64,000 bases of DNA from Nostoc sp. CENA543. Its GTDB lineage: Bacteria; Cyanobacteriota; Cyanobacteriia; Cyanobacteriales; Nostocaceae. How positions within the stretch are numbered: the first letter of the stretch is position 1; each line of letters opens with the position of its first letter. The position numbers and the translations under genes were made by a program. The notes under the pieces were generated by a model. That model did no database searches. It was not told where the DNA came from and worked only from the letters and a program-made list of their open reading frames with translations. The stretch covers positions 1,736,001-1,800,000 of the forward strand of contig NZ_CP023278.1 of assembly GCF_002896875.1 (NCBI RefSeq). Reading direction: 5' to 3'. Positions 9,240 through 17,869 of the stretch are shown piece by piece.

Positions 9240-9854
9240 TCAATCCTTCACCAATACCCCATTGAGAAAGATATCGGCTAAACCTTCGGCCATTTGCTGC
9301 ATTTGTTGGGGGGAAGCATCAGGTTGCATGAGGGTGTTGTTGGAAAAACCGGCGATCGCAAACATTCCTAAAAAGACTTTGGCGACTAAGTTGGCATCCA
9401 TTTGGCGATAAATGCCTTTATCCATTGCGGTTTGGAAGAAGGCTTCGGCGACATCGGTCATTTTGTTGATGACTTCGATTTGAATGCGATCGCGCAAGTC
9501 TGGATGGAACTGCACTTCCATAAAGCACACTCGCATTAAATCGGCATTTTTGTGCAAATTCCACATCCGGCGGCGCATTACCTGGGCTACAGCTTTATAG
9601 CTGCCCATTTCGCTTAATTCTGTCAGTAAATCTGTGAGAATCTCCACCCAGCCCGCAGTTGCTACCTCCACCAAAATCGCTTTTTTATTTGTAAAATGGC
9701 GAAACAAAGTCCCTTCCGCCACACCAGCTGCTTGTGCTAAGTCACGGGTGGTAGTACCATCAAATCCTTGAGATGCAAATAACCTGAGTGCTGCCTGTAG
9801 GATGCGGGAGCGTGTCTGGGCTTCTGAGGGTGGGGGAGAATTAAAAACTCGCAT
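9240..9854 (-). CDS. TetR family transcriptional regulator
   Basis: A 204-residue regulator with a clear N-terminal HTH: RSRILQAALRLFASQGFDGT, then TRDLAQAAGVAEGTLFRHF and TNKKAIL (residues ~15-62). The C-terminal helical ligand-binding domain contains no metal-binding signature. It is divergent from the M16 peptidase gene at 10006 (about 150 bp apart), which could be its target (inference). Ligand unknown. Confidence 0.9.
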   Translation of the reverse strand: MRVFNSPPPSEAQTRSRILQAALRLFASQGFDGTTTRDLAQAAGVAEGTLFRHFTNKKAILVEVATAGWVEILTDLLTELSEMGSYKAVAQVMRRRMWNLHKNADLMRVCFMEVQFHPDLRDRIQIEVINKMTDVAEAFFQTAMDKGIYRQMDANLVAKVFLGMFAIAGFSNNTLMQPDASPQQMQQMAEGLADIFLNGVLVKD

Positions 9855-10005
9855 AATAGTTATTGTAAAATCTCCGGAACACGGTTTGTAGCATTATTGT
9901 CTAACGTCAGGTACGAAAAGCACAGAAACCTTAATACAAGATTAACGCTCCCATGACTTAGTCACCTGCTACCTAAGTAGTGAAAATTTATTTTACTTGT
10001 TGCTT

Positions 10006-11658
10006 ATGAATCAGTTCAGTCGCTCGCACGCCCCAGATATGAAACATCAATTATACATTCCGGCTTTTCTACACAAGGATATCTCCCGCCGACTGCTAAC
10101 AATTTTCTTAACACTATTAGTTGGCTGGTGGGGGATAGTACCGTCAATGGCTTTAGCCCAGACTCAAACTTTACCCCCTGTTGAAACTGCACTCCAACTC
10201 AGCAAAACTCCTACAACTAAAAGTTCGATTCAACCCTATCTAGACCGGGTAATTAAGAATCTCACAGAGTTCCGCTTGAGTAATGGCATGAAGTTTATTG
10301 TTTTAGAACGCCATCAAGCACCTGTAGTTTCCTTTCTCACCTACGCTGATGTGGGTGGTGTGGATGAGCCAGACGGTAAAACTGGCGTTGCCCACTTTTT
10401 GGAGCATTTGGCTTTTAAAGGCACTACCCGCATCGGCACAACTGACTACAAAGCCGAAAAACCTCTGTTAGAGCGTTTAGAACAGTTGGATACTCAAATT
10501 AGAGCCGCAAAAGCTAGTGGAAAACAAGATGAAGTCGCTAAGTTACAAGGGGAATTTCAAAAAGTCGAAGCACAAGCAGCTAAATTAGTCAAGCAAAATG
10601 AGTTAGGGCAAATAGTTGAGCAAGCCGGCGGTGTGGGTTTAAATGCTAACACTTCCACAGAAGCGACTCGTTACTTCTATAGTTTTCCTTCTAATAAGTT
10701 AGAACTGTGGATGTCTCTAGAGTCTGACCGCTTTCTTGATCCTGTAATTCGGCGGGAGTTTTATAAAGAAAAAGATGTAATTTTAGAAGAACGACGGATG
10801 CGGGTGGAAAATTCTCCCATTGGCATGATGATTGAAAAGTTTATCAATGCTGCTTATAAAGTCCATCCTTACAGACGACCGGTAATTGGTTATGACGAAG
10901 ATATTCGTAACCTCACACCTAAAGACGTACAGGATTTTTTTGACACTCACTATGTACCCAGTAACATTACAATTGCGGTGGTGGGCGATGTCAACCCAAC
11001 AGAAGTAAAAAAATTAGCACAGACTTACTTTGGTCGCTATCAGTCGAAACCCAAAGCCCAAGCAAAAATTCCTGTAGAACCGAAGCAAACTCAAACACGG
11101 GAAGTAACTTTAGAATTACCTTCCCAACCCTGGTATCTAGAAGGTTATCATCGTCCGGCTGGTACTCATCCTGATAATGCAGTTTATGAAATCATTGGTA
11201 GTTTATTAAGTAACGGACGAACATCAAGATTATATAAGTCCTTGGTAGAACAAAAACGGGTAGCTTTAACCGCCCAAGGTTTTAGCGGTTTTCCTGGAGA
11301 TAAATATCCCAACTTGATACTATTTTATGCCTTGACTGCTCCTGGTCACAGTGTTGATGATGTGGCGACGGCTTTACGCCAAGAAATTGACAAATTACAA
11401 ACCCAACCGGTAACTGCCTCAGAATTAGAAAGGGTGAAAACCCAAGCACGAGCAGATTTACTCCGCAGCCTCGACTCTAATATGGGTATGGCACAGCAAC
11501 TTTTAGAGTATGAAGTCAAAACTGGTTCTTGGCGGAATCTGTTTAAACAATTGGATGAAATTGCGGCTGTGACTCCGGCGGATATTCAGCGAATAGCTAA
11601 GACAACATTCACCGCCGAAAATCGCACAATTGGCAAATTGCTGTCTAAACAAACTTGA
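10006..11658 (+). CDS. M16 family zinc metallopeptidase (active subunit)
   Basis: About 550 residues with an N-terminal hydrophobic signal/anchor (TIFLTLLVGWWGIVPSMALA, cleavage after ALA). The catalytic inverted zinc motif HFLEH is in GVAHFLEHLAFKGT, with the downstream Glu block in ATRYFYSFPSNKLELWMSLE. A coiled segment (LEQLDTQIRAAKASGKQDEV) is inserted between HXXEH and the third ligand. A C-terminal M16 domain follows. Start at the ATG 10006 rather than the TTG codons before it. With the next gene it forms the usual bacterial pair of an active and an inactive chain, processing peptides in the periplasm. Confidence 0.9.
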   Translation: MNQFSRSHAPDMKHQLYIPAFLHKDISRRLLTIFLTLLVGWWGIVPSMALAQTQTLPPVETALQLSKTPTTKSSIQPYLDRVIKNLTEFRLSNGMKFIVLERHQAPVVSFLTYADVGGVDEPDGKTGVAHFLEHLAFKGTTRIGTTDYKAEKPLLERLEQLDTQIRAAKASGKQDEVAKLQGEFQKVEAQAAKLVKQNELGQIVEQAGGVGLNANTSTEATRYFYSFPSNKLELWMSLESDRFLDPVIRREFYKEKDVILEERRMRVENSPIGMMIEKFINAAYKVHPYRRPVIGYDEDIRNLTPKDVQDFFDTHYVPSNITIAVVGDVNPTEVKKLAQTYFGRYQSKPKAQAKIPVEPKQTQTREVTLELPSQPWYLEGYHRPAGTHPDNAVYEIIGSLLSNGRTSRLYKSLVEQKRVALTAQGFSGFPGDKYPNLILFYALTAPGHSVDDVATALRQEIDKLQTQPVTASELERVKTQARADLLRSLDSNMGMAQQLLEYEVKTGSWRNLFKQLDEIAAVTPADIQRIAKTTFTAENRTIGKLLSKQT

Positions 11659-11749
11659 TGAAGAGTGCTGAGTGCTGAGTAAGAACAAAAGTATTCATTA
11701 CTCAAGGAAATTTCTAATTTAAAAGTATCAGGTGAGGGTTCACAGGTAA

Positions 11750-13222
11750 ATGTCCAGGAAAATTCAACATGGTAAGCGACTGATTTACGCGTTAATGGTT
11801 GCTTGTACCTTTTTATTGGTAACTTTTAATTTTTCTCCGGTGGCGACAGCCGCAGCCAAGCATTACACTGAGTTGCAGTTTGCGCCGTTACCGGAAATTA
11901 AATTGCCCAAGTATGAGCGATTTGTACTGCAAAATGGTTTGGTTGTGTATCTGATGGAGGATCACGAACTACCTTTGGTGAGTGGTACAGCGTTAGTCAG
12001 GACTGGTAGCCGTTGGGAAGATGGGAATAAAGTCGGACTAGCGGCTTTGACGGGTACGGTGATGCGGAACGGGGGAACTAAAAAACATACCGCCGATGAG
12101 TTAAATGAAATTTTAGAACAACGGGCGGCATCTGTAGAAACTAGTATCAATGAAGCAACGGGAAGTGCTAGTTTTGATGCTCTCAGTGAAGATGTAGAAA
12201 CGGTGTTTGGGTTGTTTGCTGAGGTGATAAGAGAGCCAGTATTTGCTCAAGAAAAGCTAGATTTAGCCAAAACTCAAGCTAAAGGCGGGATTGCACGCCG
12301 GAATGATAATCCTGATAGTATCGCCAGCCGGGAATTTCGCAAACTGATATACGGCAAAGATAGCCCCTATGCGCGGACTGTAGAATATGCCACGATAGAT
12401 CGCATTACTCGCGAAGATTTAGTGCGCTTGTATGGGGATTTCTTTCACCCCAATAACACGATTTTAGGGATTGTGGGGGATTTTGATAGCAAAAAAATGC
12501 GATCGCTGATTCAAGCTAAACTGGGTGATTGGCCACGTAACCTCAAAATGATGAAACTGCCTTTACCAGAGGTTACACAGGCTAACACCGGCGGAGTATT
12601 TTTTGTTAATCAGCCGCAGTTAACCCAAAGTAGTGTATTGCTGGGACATTTGGGAGGGAGATTTGATAGTCCTGACTATGCAGCTTTGGATGTGTTGAAT
12701 GGGGTATTAAATGGCTTTGGCGGGAGGTTGTTTAATGAATTGCGATCGCGCCAAGGTTTAGCATACTCTGTATACGGTTTATGGAGTCCCCGTTTTGATT
12801 ATCCTGGCATTTTCATTGCTGGGGGACAAACTCGCTCTGATGCGACTGTACAGTTTATCAAAGCTTTACAGGCAGAAATTAAACGCATTCAAGCACAACC
12901 AGTCACAGCACAAGAACTAACTCTTGCTAAGGAGTCTACTTTAAATTCCTTTGTCTTTAACTTTCAAGACCCTGCTCAAACCCTCTCGCGGTTAATGCGC
13001 TACGAATATTACAACTACCCGGCTGATTTTCTCTTCCGCTATCAAAAAGCTGTCTCTGCAACCACAGCCACCGATGTGCAACGGGTAGCGAAGCAATATC
13101 TCAAACCAGAAAATCTCGTAACGCTGGTAGTGGGTAATCAAACCGCTATTCAACCGCCATTAACACAATTAGCAACACAAGTAACACCAATAGACGTGAC
13201 TATTCCTGGTTCACAACCATAG
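11750..13222 (+). CDS. M16 family peptidase, non-catalytic partner
   Basis: A 490-residue exported protein (signal segment LIYALMVACTFLLVTFNFSP) with two M16 domains. The HXXEH position is replaced (GLAALTGTVMRNGGT), so it cannot bind zinc. It keeps the Arg/Tyr pair region ELRSRQGLAYSVYGLWSP typical of the substrate-binding partner of heterodimeric M16 proteases. It lies 91 bp behind the active chain in the same direction; the pair is very likely co-expressed. Confidence 0.9.
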   Translation: MSRKIQHGKRLIYALMVACTFLLVTFNFSPVATAAAKHYTELQFAPLPEIKLPKYERFVLQNGLVVYLMEDHELPLVSGTALVRTGSRWEDGNKVGLAALTGTVMRNGGTKKHTADELNEILEQRAASVETSINEATGSASFDALSEDVETVFGLFAEVIREPVFAQEKLDLAKTQAKGGIARRNDNPDSIASREFRKLIYGKDSPYARTVEYATIDRITREDLVRLYGDFFHPNNTILGIVGDFDSKKMRSLIQAKLGDWPRNLKMMKLPLPEVTQANTGGVFFVNQPQLTQSSVLLGHLGGRFDSPDYAALDVLNGVLNGFGGRLFNELRSRQGLAYSVYGLWSPRFDYPGIFIAGGQTRSDATVQFIKALQAEIKRIQAQPVTAQELTLAKESTLNSFVFNFQDPAQTLSRLMRYEYYNYPADFLFRYQKAVSATTATDVQRVAKQYLKPENLVTLVVGNQTAIQPPLTQLATQVTPIDVTIPGSQP

Positions 13223-13263
13223 TTAACAAGGAACAGCCGAAGCAAAAATCGGCTGAGTTTCAT

Positions 13264-13292
13264 AACCTCACTTTCATGAAGAAAGTGGGGTT
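13264..13292 (+). terminator. Terminator after the M16 pair
   Basis: Arms AACCTCACTTTC and GAAAGTGGGGTT around a short ATGAA loop, followed by TATTATTTT. It lies 42 bp downstream of the second M16 stop codon and is a good Rho-independent terminator candidate. Confidence 0.7.
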
Positions 13293-13502
13293 ATTATTTT
13301 GTCTTAGACAAATCAATTTCATTCTGCTAAAAAATCAGTTTCTATAGACCAAAATACCGTAATTGTGTCTGAAAACATCTGATTAAAACATTGACTTTAT
13401 GAGATAGAAAATCAAAATATAAGGGGGAGATTCTAATTTTTAAAATTAGTCACTTCCTGTTAGTTAATTCATTGATATAACCGTGTTGCAGGAGGCAAGC
13501 AA

Positions 13503-13757
13503 ATGGGAAAAATCAAAATTTATGACCTTTTTCCTGAAAATGAAGACAAATTTATTCAGGAACTCAGTTCTTGGGAAATGAAAGGTATTTATGCTGGTTC
13601 AGAACCCAGATATGGATATGGTAGAAGACCACCAGTACAGGAAGAAGAGCCAACATCAGTCACAGTTGCTGATGCCAACAATACTCTTGATCGATGGCTC
13701 AATAACCTAGAGCTACAAATTCAAGATTTACGCCGACAGCTTGGTGTACCCAGGTAG
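13503..13757 (+). CDS. Small protein of unknown function next to the RiPP locus
   Basis: An 84-residue protein with a strong ribosome-binding site (CAGGAGGCAAGCAAATG). Residues 18-33 (KFIQELSSWEMKGIYAG) have the F-I/L-x-E-L...x-A/G-G layout of double-glycine-type leaders. Next comes a Tyr/Gly/Arg-rich stretch (RYGYGRRPP), and a C-terminal amphipathic helix (LDRWLNNLELQIQDLRRQLG) suited to coiled-coil contacts. It could be an unusual precursor peptide, a partner of the downstream RiPP enzymes, or unrelated. It has its own terminator-like hairpin and is 425 bp from the first precursor. Confidence 0.5.
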   Translation: MGKIKIYDLFPENEDKFIQELSSWEMKGIYAGSEPRYGYGRRPPVQEEEPTSVTVADANNTLDRWLNNLELQIQDLRRQLGVPR

Positions 13758-13808
13758 TTACTAAATTTATAGCAGTTCTATCTGATTTGTAAAAGTTCTT
13801 GTTGTCCA

Positions 13809-13840
13809 GATACCCGACTTCTTTGAGAAGTCGGGTATCT
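13809..13840 (+). terminator. Hairpin/terminator after the 84-aa gene
   Basis: Arms AGATACCCGACTTC and its complement around a TTTG loop, followed by TGTTGTTT. It lies about 52 bp after the stop codon of the 84-aa gene and belongs to the same dispersed CCCGACTT hairpin family as 2796-2824. Confidence 0.6.
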
Positions 13841-14114
13841 TGTTGTTTAAGTGATAAATTGCTTTGATTAATGCAATTTATCTATAGGACTCATATTTGA
13901 TTCCTGAAAAAAACTCAGTACACCTCTTTTAGTTCTTTTCCCGTTCCCTGTTCCCTACTTACGCAAATAATTTCAATAATCAAGTCGGATTCCTATATTA
14001 AATCCCTAGCATACAAATCACGTACAAAATAGACATATATTACTATCTTGTGTCTCTGCAATTAAATTTTTGAGCTTGATTTCTACAGGAAAGTTAAATA
14101 AAAATTGAATCAAC

Positions 14115-14142
14115 GGTTAAGCAACAGATAGCTTAATCGCCC
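14115..14142. repeat. Conserved hairpin 1 of the precursor cluster
   Basis: CGGTTAAGC ... GCTTAATCGCC with an 8-base loop, about 40 bp before the first precursor. It is the least perfect of four copies of this inverted repeat. Confidence 0.5.
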
Positions 14143-14182
14143 ACAGATTCTACTCAGAATAAAATTGTTTTAGGAGTCTATC

Positions 14183-14440
14183 ATGGCATTTATCGCTATT
14201 AATGAATTACGTGCAACTGGTGCAGAATTATTCCAAGATTCTGAAAGCTTCCTCAATGAGTTGAATAACCTAGATAATTCTGTTCATGGTGGTTATAGCG
14301 GTGCATATTCCAATTCTACAGGTACAGTTTTAGGAATTGCTGAGAAAGGATTTGAATTTGGTGTGATTACCGTTGGTATTGATGCTATTGGACATCTGGC
14401 TAAGTCCTTTAGCGATGATAAAGCCGGTTATTACTACTAA
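14183..14440 (+). CDS. Putative RiPP precursor peptide 1 (double-glycine leader)
   Basis: An 85-residue peptide with RBS TAGGAG. Leader: residues 1-37, containing ELFQDSESFLNEL and ending VHGG (Gly36-Gly37), the layout of double-glycine leaders cut by C39-type peptidases. Predicted core: 48 residues, with a Ser/Thr-rich start (YSGAYSNSTGTVLG), a hydrophobic Gly-rich middle (FEFGVITVGIDAIGHLAKS) and a Tyr-rich end (AGYYY). There is no Cys, so lanthionine rings cannot form, but several Ser/Thr are available for dehydration. Leader and middle are nearly identical in the two following paralogues. No family name can be given. Confidence 0.7.
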   Translation: MAFIAINELRATGAELFQDSESFLNELNNLDNSVHGGYSGAYSNSTGTVLGIAEKGFEFGVITVGIDAIGHLAKSFSDDKAGYYY

Positions 14441-14497
14441 TTTTCTTAGCGGCTATTTATATCCAATTTATTTAGCCCTGTTGAAATTGTGGCATGA

Positions 14498-14535
14498 GCG
14501 ATTAAGTAATTTCAAGATTTCACAAGCTTAATCGC
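14498..14535. repeat. Conserved hairpin 2 of the precursor cluster
   Basis: GCGATTAAGT ... AGCTTAATCGC between precursors 1 and 2. It sits at the same relative position before the next start codon as the other copies. Confidence 0.6.
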
Positions 14536-14578
14536 CTGCATTTTCTACTCAAAACAAAGATTGCTTTAGGAGTCTATC

Positions 14579-14830
14579 ATGGCATTTATCGCTATTAATG
14601 AATTACGTGCTACTGGTGCAGAATTATTCCAAGATTCTGAAAGTTTCCTCAATGAATTAAATAGTGTAGATAATTCTGTTCATGGTGGTTATGATGGCTA
14701 CTCTAGTTCCACAGGTACAGTTTTAGGCATTGCTGAGAAAGGCTTTGAATTTGGTGTGATTACTGTTGGTATTGATGCTATTGGACATTTGGCTAAGTCC
14801 TTTAGCGATAACAAACCTGGTTGGTACTAA
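14579..14830 (+). CDS. Putative RiPP precursor peptide 2
   Basis: An 83-residue paralogue of the peptide at 14183 with an identical first 27 residues, the same VHGG cleavage motif at residues 34-37 and the same RBS context (TTTAGGAGTCTATCATG). The predicted 46-residue core differs mainly at its ends: YDGYSSSTG at the start and KPGWY at the tail. It has no Cys. Near-identical DNA over the leader suggests recent tandem duplication with a unit of about 396 bp, or selection for recognition by one enzyme set. Confidence 0.7.
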   Translation: MAFIAINELRATGAELFQDSESFLNELNSVDNSVHGGYDGYSSSTGTVLGIAEKGFEFGVITVGIDAIGHLAKSFSDNKPGWY

Positions 14831-14892
14831 TAATTTCTCATTAGTGGCTATCTAAATCAGCATTATTTAGCCCTGTAGTAATTGTGGCATAA

Positions 14893-14928
14893 GCGATTAA
14901 GCAATCTCAATATTTCCAGCTTAATCGC
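14893..14928. repeat. Conserved hairpin 3 of the precursor cluster
   Basis: GCGATTAAGC ... GCTTAATCGC, perfect 10-base arms, between precursors 2 and 3. Confidence 0.65.
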
Positions 14929-14968
14929 CTGCATTTTCTCATCAAAATCAATGTTTTAGGAGTTAATT

Positions 14969-15217
14969 ATGGCCTCTATTAATCTGACCGAATTACAGGT
15001 AACTGGCGCACAACTTTTCCAAGATTCCGAAAGCTTTCTCAATGATTTGAGCAATCTTGATGATACTGTTCATGGTGGTAACTATGCCTATTCTAGTAGC
15101 ACAGGTGCAGTATTAGGTATTGTTGAAAAAGGATTTGAGTTTGGTGTGATCACTATTGGTATTGATGCTATCGGGCATTTAGCTAAATCTTTTAGTGATA
15201 ATAAAGTCTATTACTAA
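14969..15217 (+). CDS. Putative RiPP precursor peptide 3 (diverged copy)
   Basis: An 82-residue member of the same family, the most diverged at the N-terminus (MASINLTELQVTGAQ), but keeping LFQDSESFLN, VHGG at 34-37 and the core block KGFEFGVITIGIDAIGHLAKSFSD. The predicted 45-residue core starts NYAYSSSTG and ends NKVYY. Substitutions are mostly conservative (V/I, N/D), as expected of a functional peptide rather than a decaying copy. The kinase gene begins 160 bp downstream. Confidence 0.7.
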   Translation: MASINLTELQVTGAQLFQDSESFLNDLSNLDDTVHGGNYAYSSSTGAVLGIVEKGFEFGVITIGIDAIGHLAKSFSDNKVYY

Positions 15218-15284
15218 TTGAAAACATATTCAATTGGTGATTTCCTGAATCAGAACTATTGAGTTCTGGTGCGATTATGGTGTT

Positions 15285-15320
15285 GGCGATTAAGCAATAT
15301 TTGAGTTTGGCTTAATCGCC
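15285..15320. repeat. Conserved hairpin 4 of the precursor cluster
   Basis: GGCGATTAAGC ... GCTTAATCGCC, perfect 11-base arms with a 14-base loop, between precursor 3 and the kinase gene. It could limit read-through from abundant precursor mRNA into the enzyme genes. Confidence 0.65.
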
Positions 15321-15377
15321 TATATTAAAAATAAAAATATGGAATAATTAACCAGTTTAATTATTATTAAAGTTGTC

Positions 15378-16565
15378 ATGTATTTTCAGACTATGCCACC
15401 ATTAATTTTAAGTTATCAAAACGTATTTGAGTATCTAACTACTCTCAATTTATGTAATCTTGATGAGCAAGAGTTCAGTAAAGTTGAGCTAAAAGCCGCT
15501 AAGAATTTTAATTTATTAGTTACTTTACCAGATAGTAAAAAATTTCTGGTGAAGCAAGAACGTCATAATACTGAAGGAAAAACGGCTGGAGAATTTTTGT
15601 TAGAATGGCGTATTCACAACTTTTTACAAACTTTTCCTAATCTGAGCCATATTCGTCTCTATGTATCTGAGGCAGTACATTTTCATAGAGAAAATTCCGT
15701 TATTATTTTCAATTATCTCGATAATTATCGAGATTTAATGGATTTCTATATCAAAGAGAATTTAAATTTATTTCCCACTAAGATAGCAAAGTCAGTAGGA
15801 AGTACCTTAGCGTTGATTCATCGGGTTACTATTAACAGCCACGAGTATCGGGATTTCTTTTACAATAGTGCTGATGATACGTGGAATCAAAAAACGCCTA
15901 ATCTTAATCGTGGAATAGATAGACTGACACCAGAAATTTTTGGCAAAGTTCCGGCTGATGGACTGAAATTTTTCGCGCTATATCAACGCTACGATAGTTT
16001 GGGGCAGGCGATCGCAGAATTAATCAATGCTTTTACCCCATGTTGTCTGACTCATAATGATTTGAAGTTAAATAATATACTGCTCTCCCTCGATTGGGAA
16101 ATTACACCTGATGATCAAATTATCCGCTTCATTGACTGGGAACGGGGTAACTGGGGAGATCCCGCCAATGATTTAGGGACAGTCATCGCCAGTTATCTGC
16201 AAATTTGGTTGTACAGCATGGTGACAGGTAAATCGATTGCCATTGATGAGTCCTTACGTTTAGCCTCAACCCCTTTGTATGTTCTGCAACCTTCGCTGCG
16301 AGAGTTGGTAAATGCTTACTTAACTCAGTTCCCTGAAATCTTAGAACAGCGTCCTGATTTCTTGCAACGAGTCATGCAATTTTGCGGTTTAGCCTTAATT
16401 ACAGCAATTCAAGCACGACTGCAATATGAAAAAAGCTTTGGGAATATAGGTATTTGTATGCTACAAGTCGCCAAGAGTTTATTGTGTCGTCCCGAAACAT
16501 CTATCCCCACAATTTTTGGTGTAGAAGCAACAGATTTCTCAGCAGCTAATTTATCTCTTGCTTAA
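15378..16565 (+). CDS. APH-fold kinase, candidate RiPP Ser/Thr kinase (LanK/TvaC-like)
   Basis: A 395-residue protein of the aminoglycoside/choline phosphotransferase fold. Seen: LVKQER (ATP Lys) near residue 55, the catalytic block LTHNDLKLNNIL (His226, Asp228, Asn nearby) and the metal-binding block FIDWERGNWGDPANDLG (Asp253). In class V lanthipeptide and thioamitide clusters, a kinase of this fold phosphorylates Ser/Thr of the precursor and a HopA1-family protein removes the phosphate. Here a HopA1-family gene follows and three precursor-like genes precede it, which supports that role by context. A small-molecule kinase is the alternative. Confidence 0.75.
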   Translation: MYFQTMPPLILSYQNVFEYLTTLNLCNLDEQEFSKVELKAAKNFNLLVTLPDSKKFLVKQERHNTEGKTAGEFLLEWRIHNFLQTFPNLSHIRLYVSEAVHFHRENSVIIFNYLDNYRDLMDFYIKENLNLFPTKIAKSVGSTLALIHRVTINSHEYRDFFYNSADDTWNQKTPNLNRGIDRLTPEIFGKVPADGLKFFALYQRYDSLGQAIAELINAFTPCCLTHNDLKLNNILLSLDWEITPDDQIIRFIDWERGNWGDPANDLGTVIASYLQIWLYSMVTGKSIAIDESLRLASTPLYVLQPSLRELVNAYLTQFPEILEQRPDFLQRVMQFCGLALITAIQARLQYEKSFGNIGICMLQVAKSLLCRPETSIPTIFGVEATDFSAANLSLA

Positions 16566-16626
16566 ACCAAAATTATTGCTCTATCTCTGGTAACACCAAA
16601 ACATAAATTATCAGAAATTAATGCTT

Positions 16627-16693
16627 AGGTAGTGTGCGTCAGTGCGACAGAAACTAACTATACTCAGAAGTTACTCATACCGACGCACCCTAC
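16627..16693. repeat. Inverted repeat GTAGTGTGCGTCAGT...CGACGCACCCTAC
   Basis: Imperfect arms about 40 bases apart in the 180-bp gap between the kinase and HopA1-like genes. A similar GGGTGGGTATTG palindrome follows leuD. It is probably a dispersed cyanobacterial palindrome, though it could fold in the enzyme mRNA. Confidence 0.5.
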
Positions 16694-16744
16694 AGTTTCG
16701 ATATTTTTTCTCTGAAAGTCCCTCTTCATTACAGGCTCATCTTT

Positions 16745-17839
16745 ATGCAACTATTAGATCCCGTCCAATTATCGGATATCTCAGAGTCACTGCAACTATC
16801 ACTGCAAGATATTATTCATAATATTGAGATTCAGTCCCAGTATTGTATTAAACATCCAAACTACAAACCCTTAGAATTACCAGAGGCTTCAGTTTCTCGC
16901 TTTCAAAAGCTGTCAATGGAGATACAAAATAATTATTTGAGTCAGCAGTTGCGGACTTTTCTCTATGGCATTTATTATAATGGCTCATTGAGAAGTGTTT
17001 TGTCCTCTGATGCAGAGATATCGAATTTAGCTGTTAATCAAAATTTAGAAAATAACACCTTTTTGGGTGTAGACTTAGCTTTTTACGATCGCCTGCATGA
17101 AAATAACAGAGGTACAGGTTACTGGAGTTATGGTTGGCGGATAGTCAAAGAGGAGATAGATGGGACTGTAGCTGTACAGCGTGATGGTTTAACTTTGTAT
17201 GTTGAACCCCAAAAAATGCAAACATCTGGAAGCGTAGGTGATTTAGTGGCGATTAAAATGCCTAAGAATCTCGTGCAGAATGGATTTTATATGGCAGTTG
17301 CTGATGCTGGTGCATCACAATTTTACCAAGCAGCAGATAATACTTTGGTGCGTGTTTACTTTAATGTCACCCCAGATGGTGCAGTTGCAGTTATGGATAG
17401 TTTGACAACACGACTCAATGCGATATCCTTAGCTTTTACCTTTAAAGCTTTATACAACCCTTCCGATTATCAGCGTTATGACTCAGCCGTGTTATATTTT
17501 GACAAAAATGACTATGAACGGGTTTCCCCCATCTTAGAAACGCTTTACATAGAGCATCAAGAGCATTTCCAAGAGCAAGTCCCTCTCTTTACTAAACCCA
17601 TTGCACCAGGATTAGCGATCGCAGAAGAACCAAAACAACGATTTAATGAAAGTGAGAGTTTTGGTACACACCGTTGTCAAATTGTGGCGAATGGTTTGTT
17701 AGCCGCGTGGCAACAAGGCGATAATACCCCATCCGCTAGGATGACATCAATTTTACAACAGTTCTCTGCATTGAAGATTCAATTGCAACGTCCGTATCTC
17801 AATGCTGATTCGGAAGATATATATACACCTTTTAAATAG
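16745..17839 (+). CDS. HopA1-family protein, candidate phosphate-elimination lyase (LanY/TvaD-like)
   Basis: A 364-residue cytoplasmic protein resembling the HopA1 effector family found in RiPP clusters. Landmarks: LRTFLYGIYYNGSLRS, then FYDRLHENNRGTGYWSYGWR (about residues 114-132), a strand block DGLTLYVEP, VRVYFNVTPDGAVAVMDSLT and a long C-terminal helical part. In class V lanthipeptide and thioamitide biosynthesis this family converts phospho-Ser/Thr to dehydroamino acids, paired with an APH-fold kinase. That kinase is the preceding gene here. No cyclase, YcaO, transporter or C39 peptidase is encoded nearby, so export and leader removal would need genes elsewhere. Confidence 0.75.
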   Translation: MQLLDPVQLSDISESLQLSLQDIIHNIEIQSQYCIKHPNYKPLELPEASVSRFQKLSMEIQNNYLSQQLRTFLYGIYYNGSLRSVLSSDAEISNLAVNQNLENNTFLGVDLAFYDRLHENNRGTGYWSYGWRIVKEEIDGTVAVQRDGLTLYVEPQKMQTSGSVGDLVAIKMPKNLVQNGFYMAVADAGASQFYQAADNTLVRVYFNVTPDGAVAVMDSLTTRLNAISLAFTFKALYNPSDYQRYDSAVLYFDKNDYERVSPILETLYIEHQEHFQEQVPLFTKPIAPGLAIAEEPKQRFNESESFGTHRCQIVANGLLAAWQQGDNTPSARMTSILQQFSALKIQLQRPYLNADSEDIYTPFK

Positions 17840-17869
17840 GATAGATAACCTCGTGATCATGATATTTTG

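Larger units (their letters stand above)
13758..14182. other. Intergenic region upstream of the precursor genes
   Basis: 425 bp with no gene. It holds the hairpin at 13809-13840, then A+T-rich DNA that should contain the promoter of the precursor cluster, and the first conserved TTAAGC/GCTTAATCGCC hairpin just before the first precursor. I could not identify a specific -35/-10 pair with confidence. Confidence 0.5.

Noticed and set aside
9199-9411. Small plus-strand frame over the TetR gene
   Set aside because: It is antisense to the regulator and begins in C-rich tandem repeats.
14183-15217. Thioviridamide-type thioamitide cluster
   Set aside because: No YcaO or TfuA gene and no decarboxylase is nearby, and the cores lack the terminal Cys needed for the AviMeCys ring.
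14183-17839. Classical lanthipeptide (LanM/LanBC) cluster
   Set aside because: No LanM, LanB or LanC domain is present and the precursors lack cysteine, so ring-forming lanthionine chemistry does not fit.
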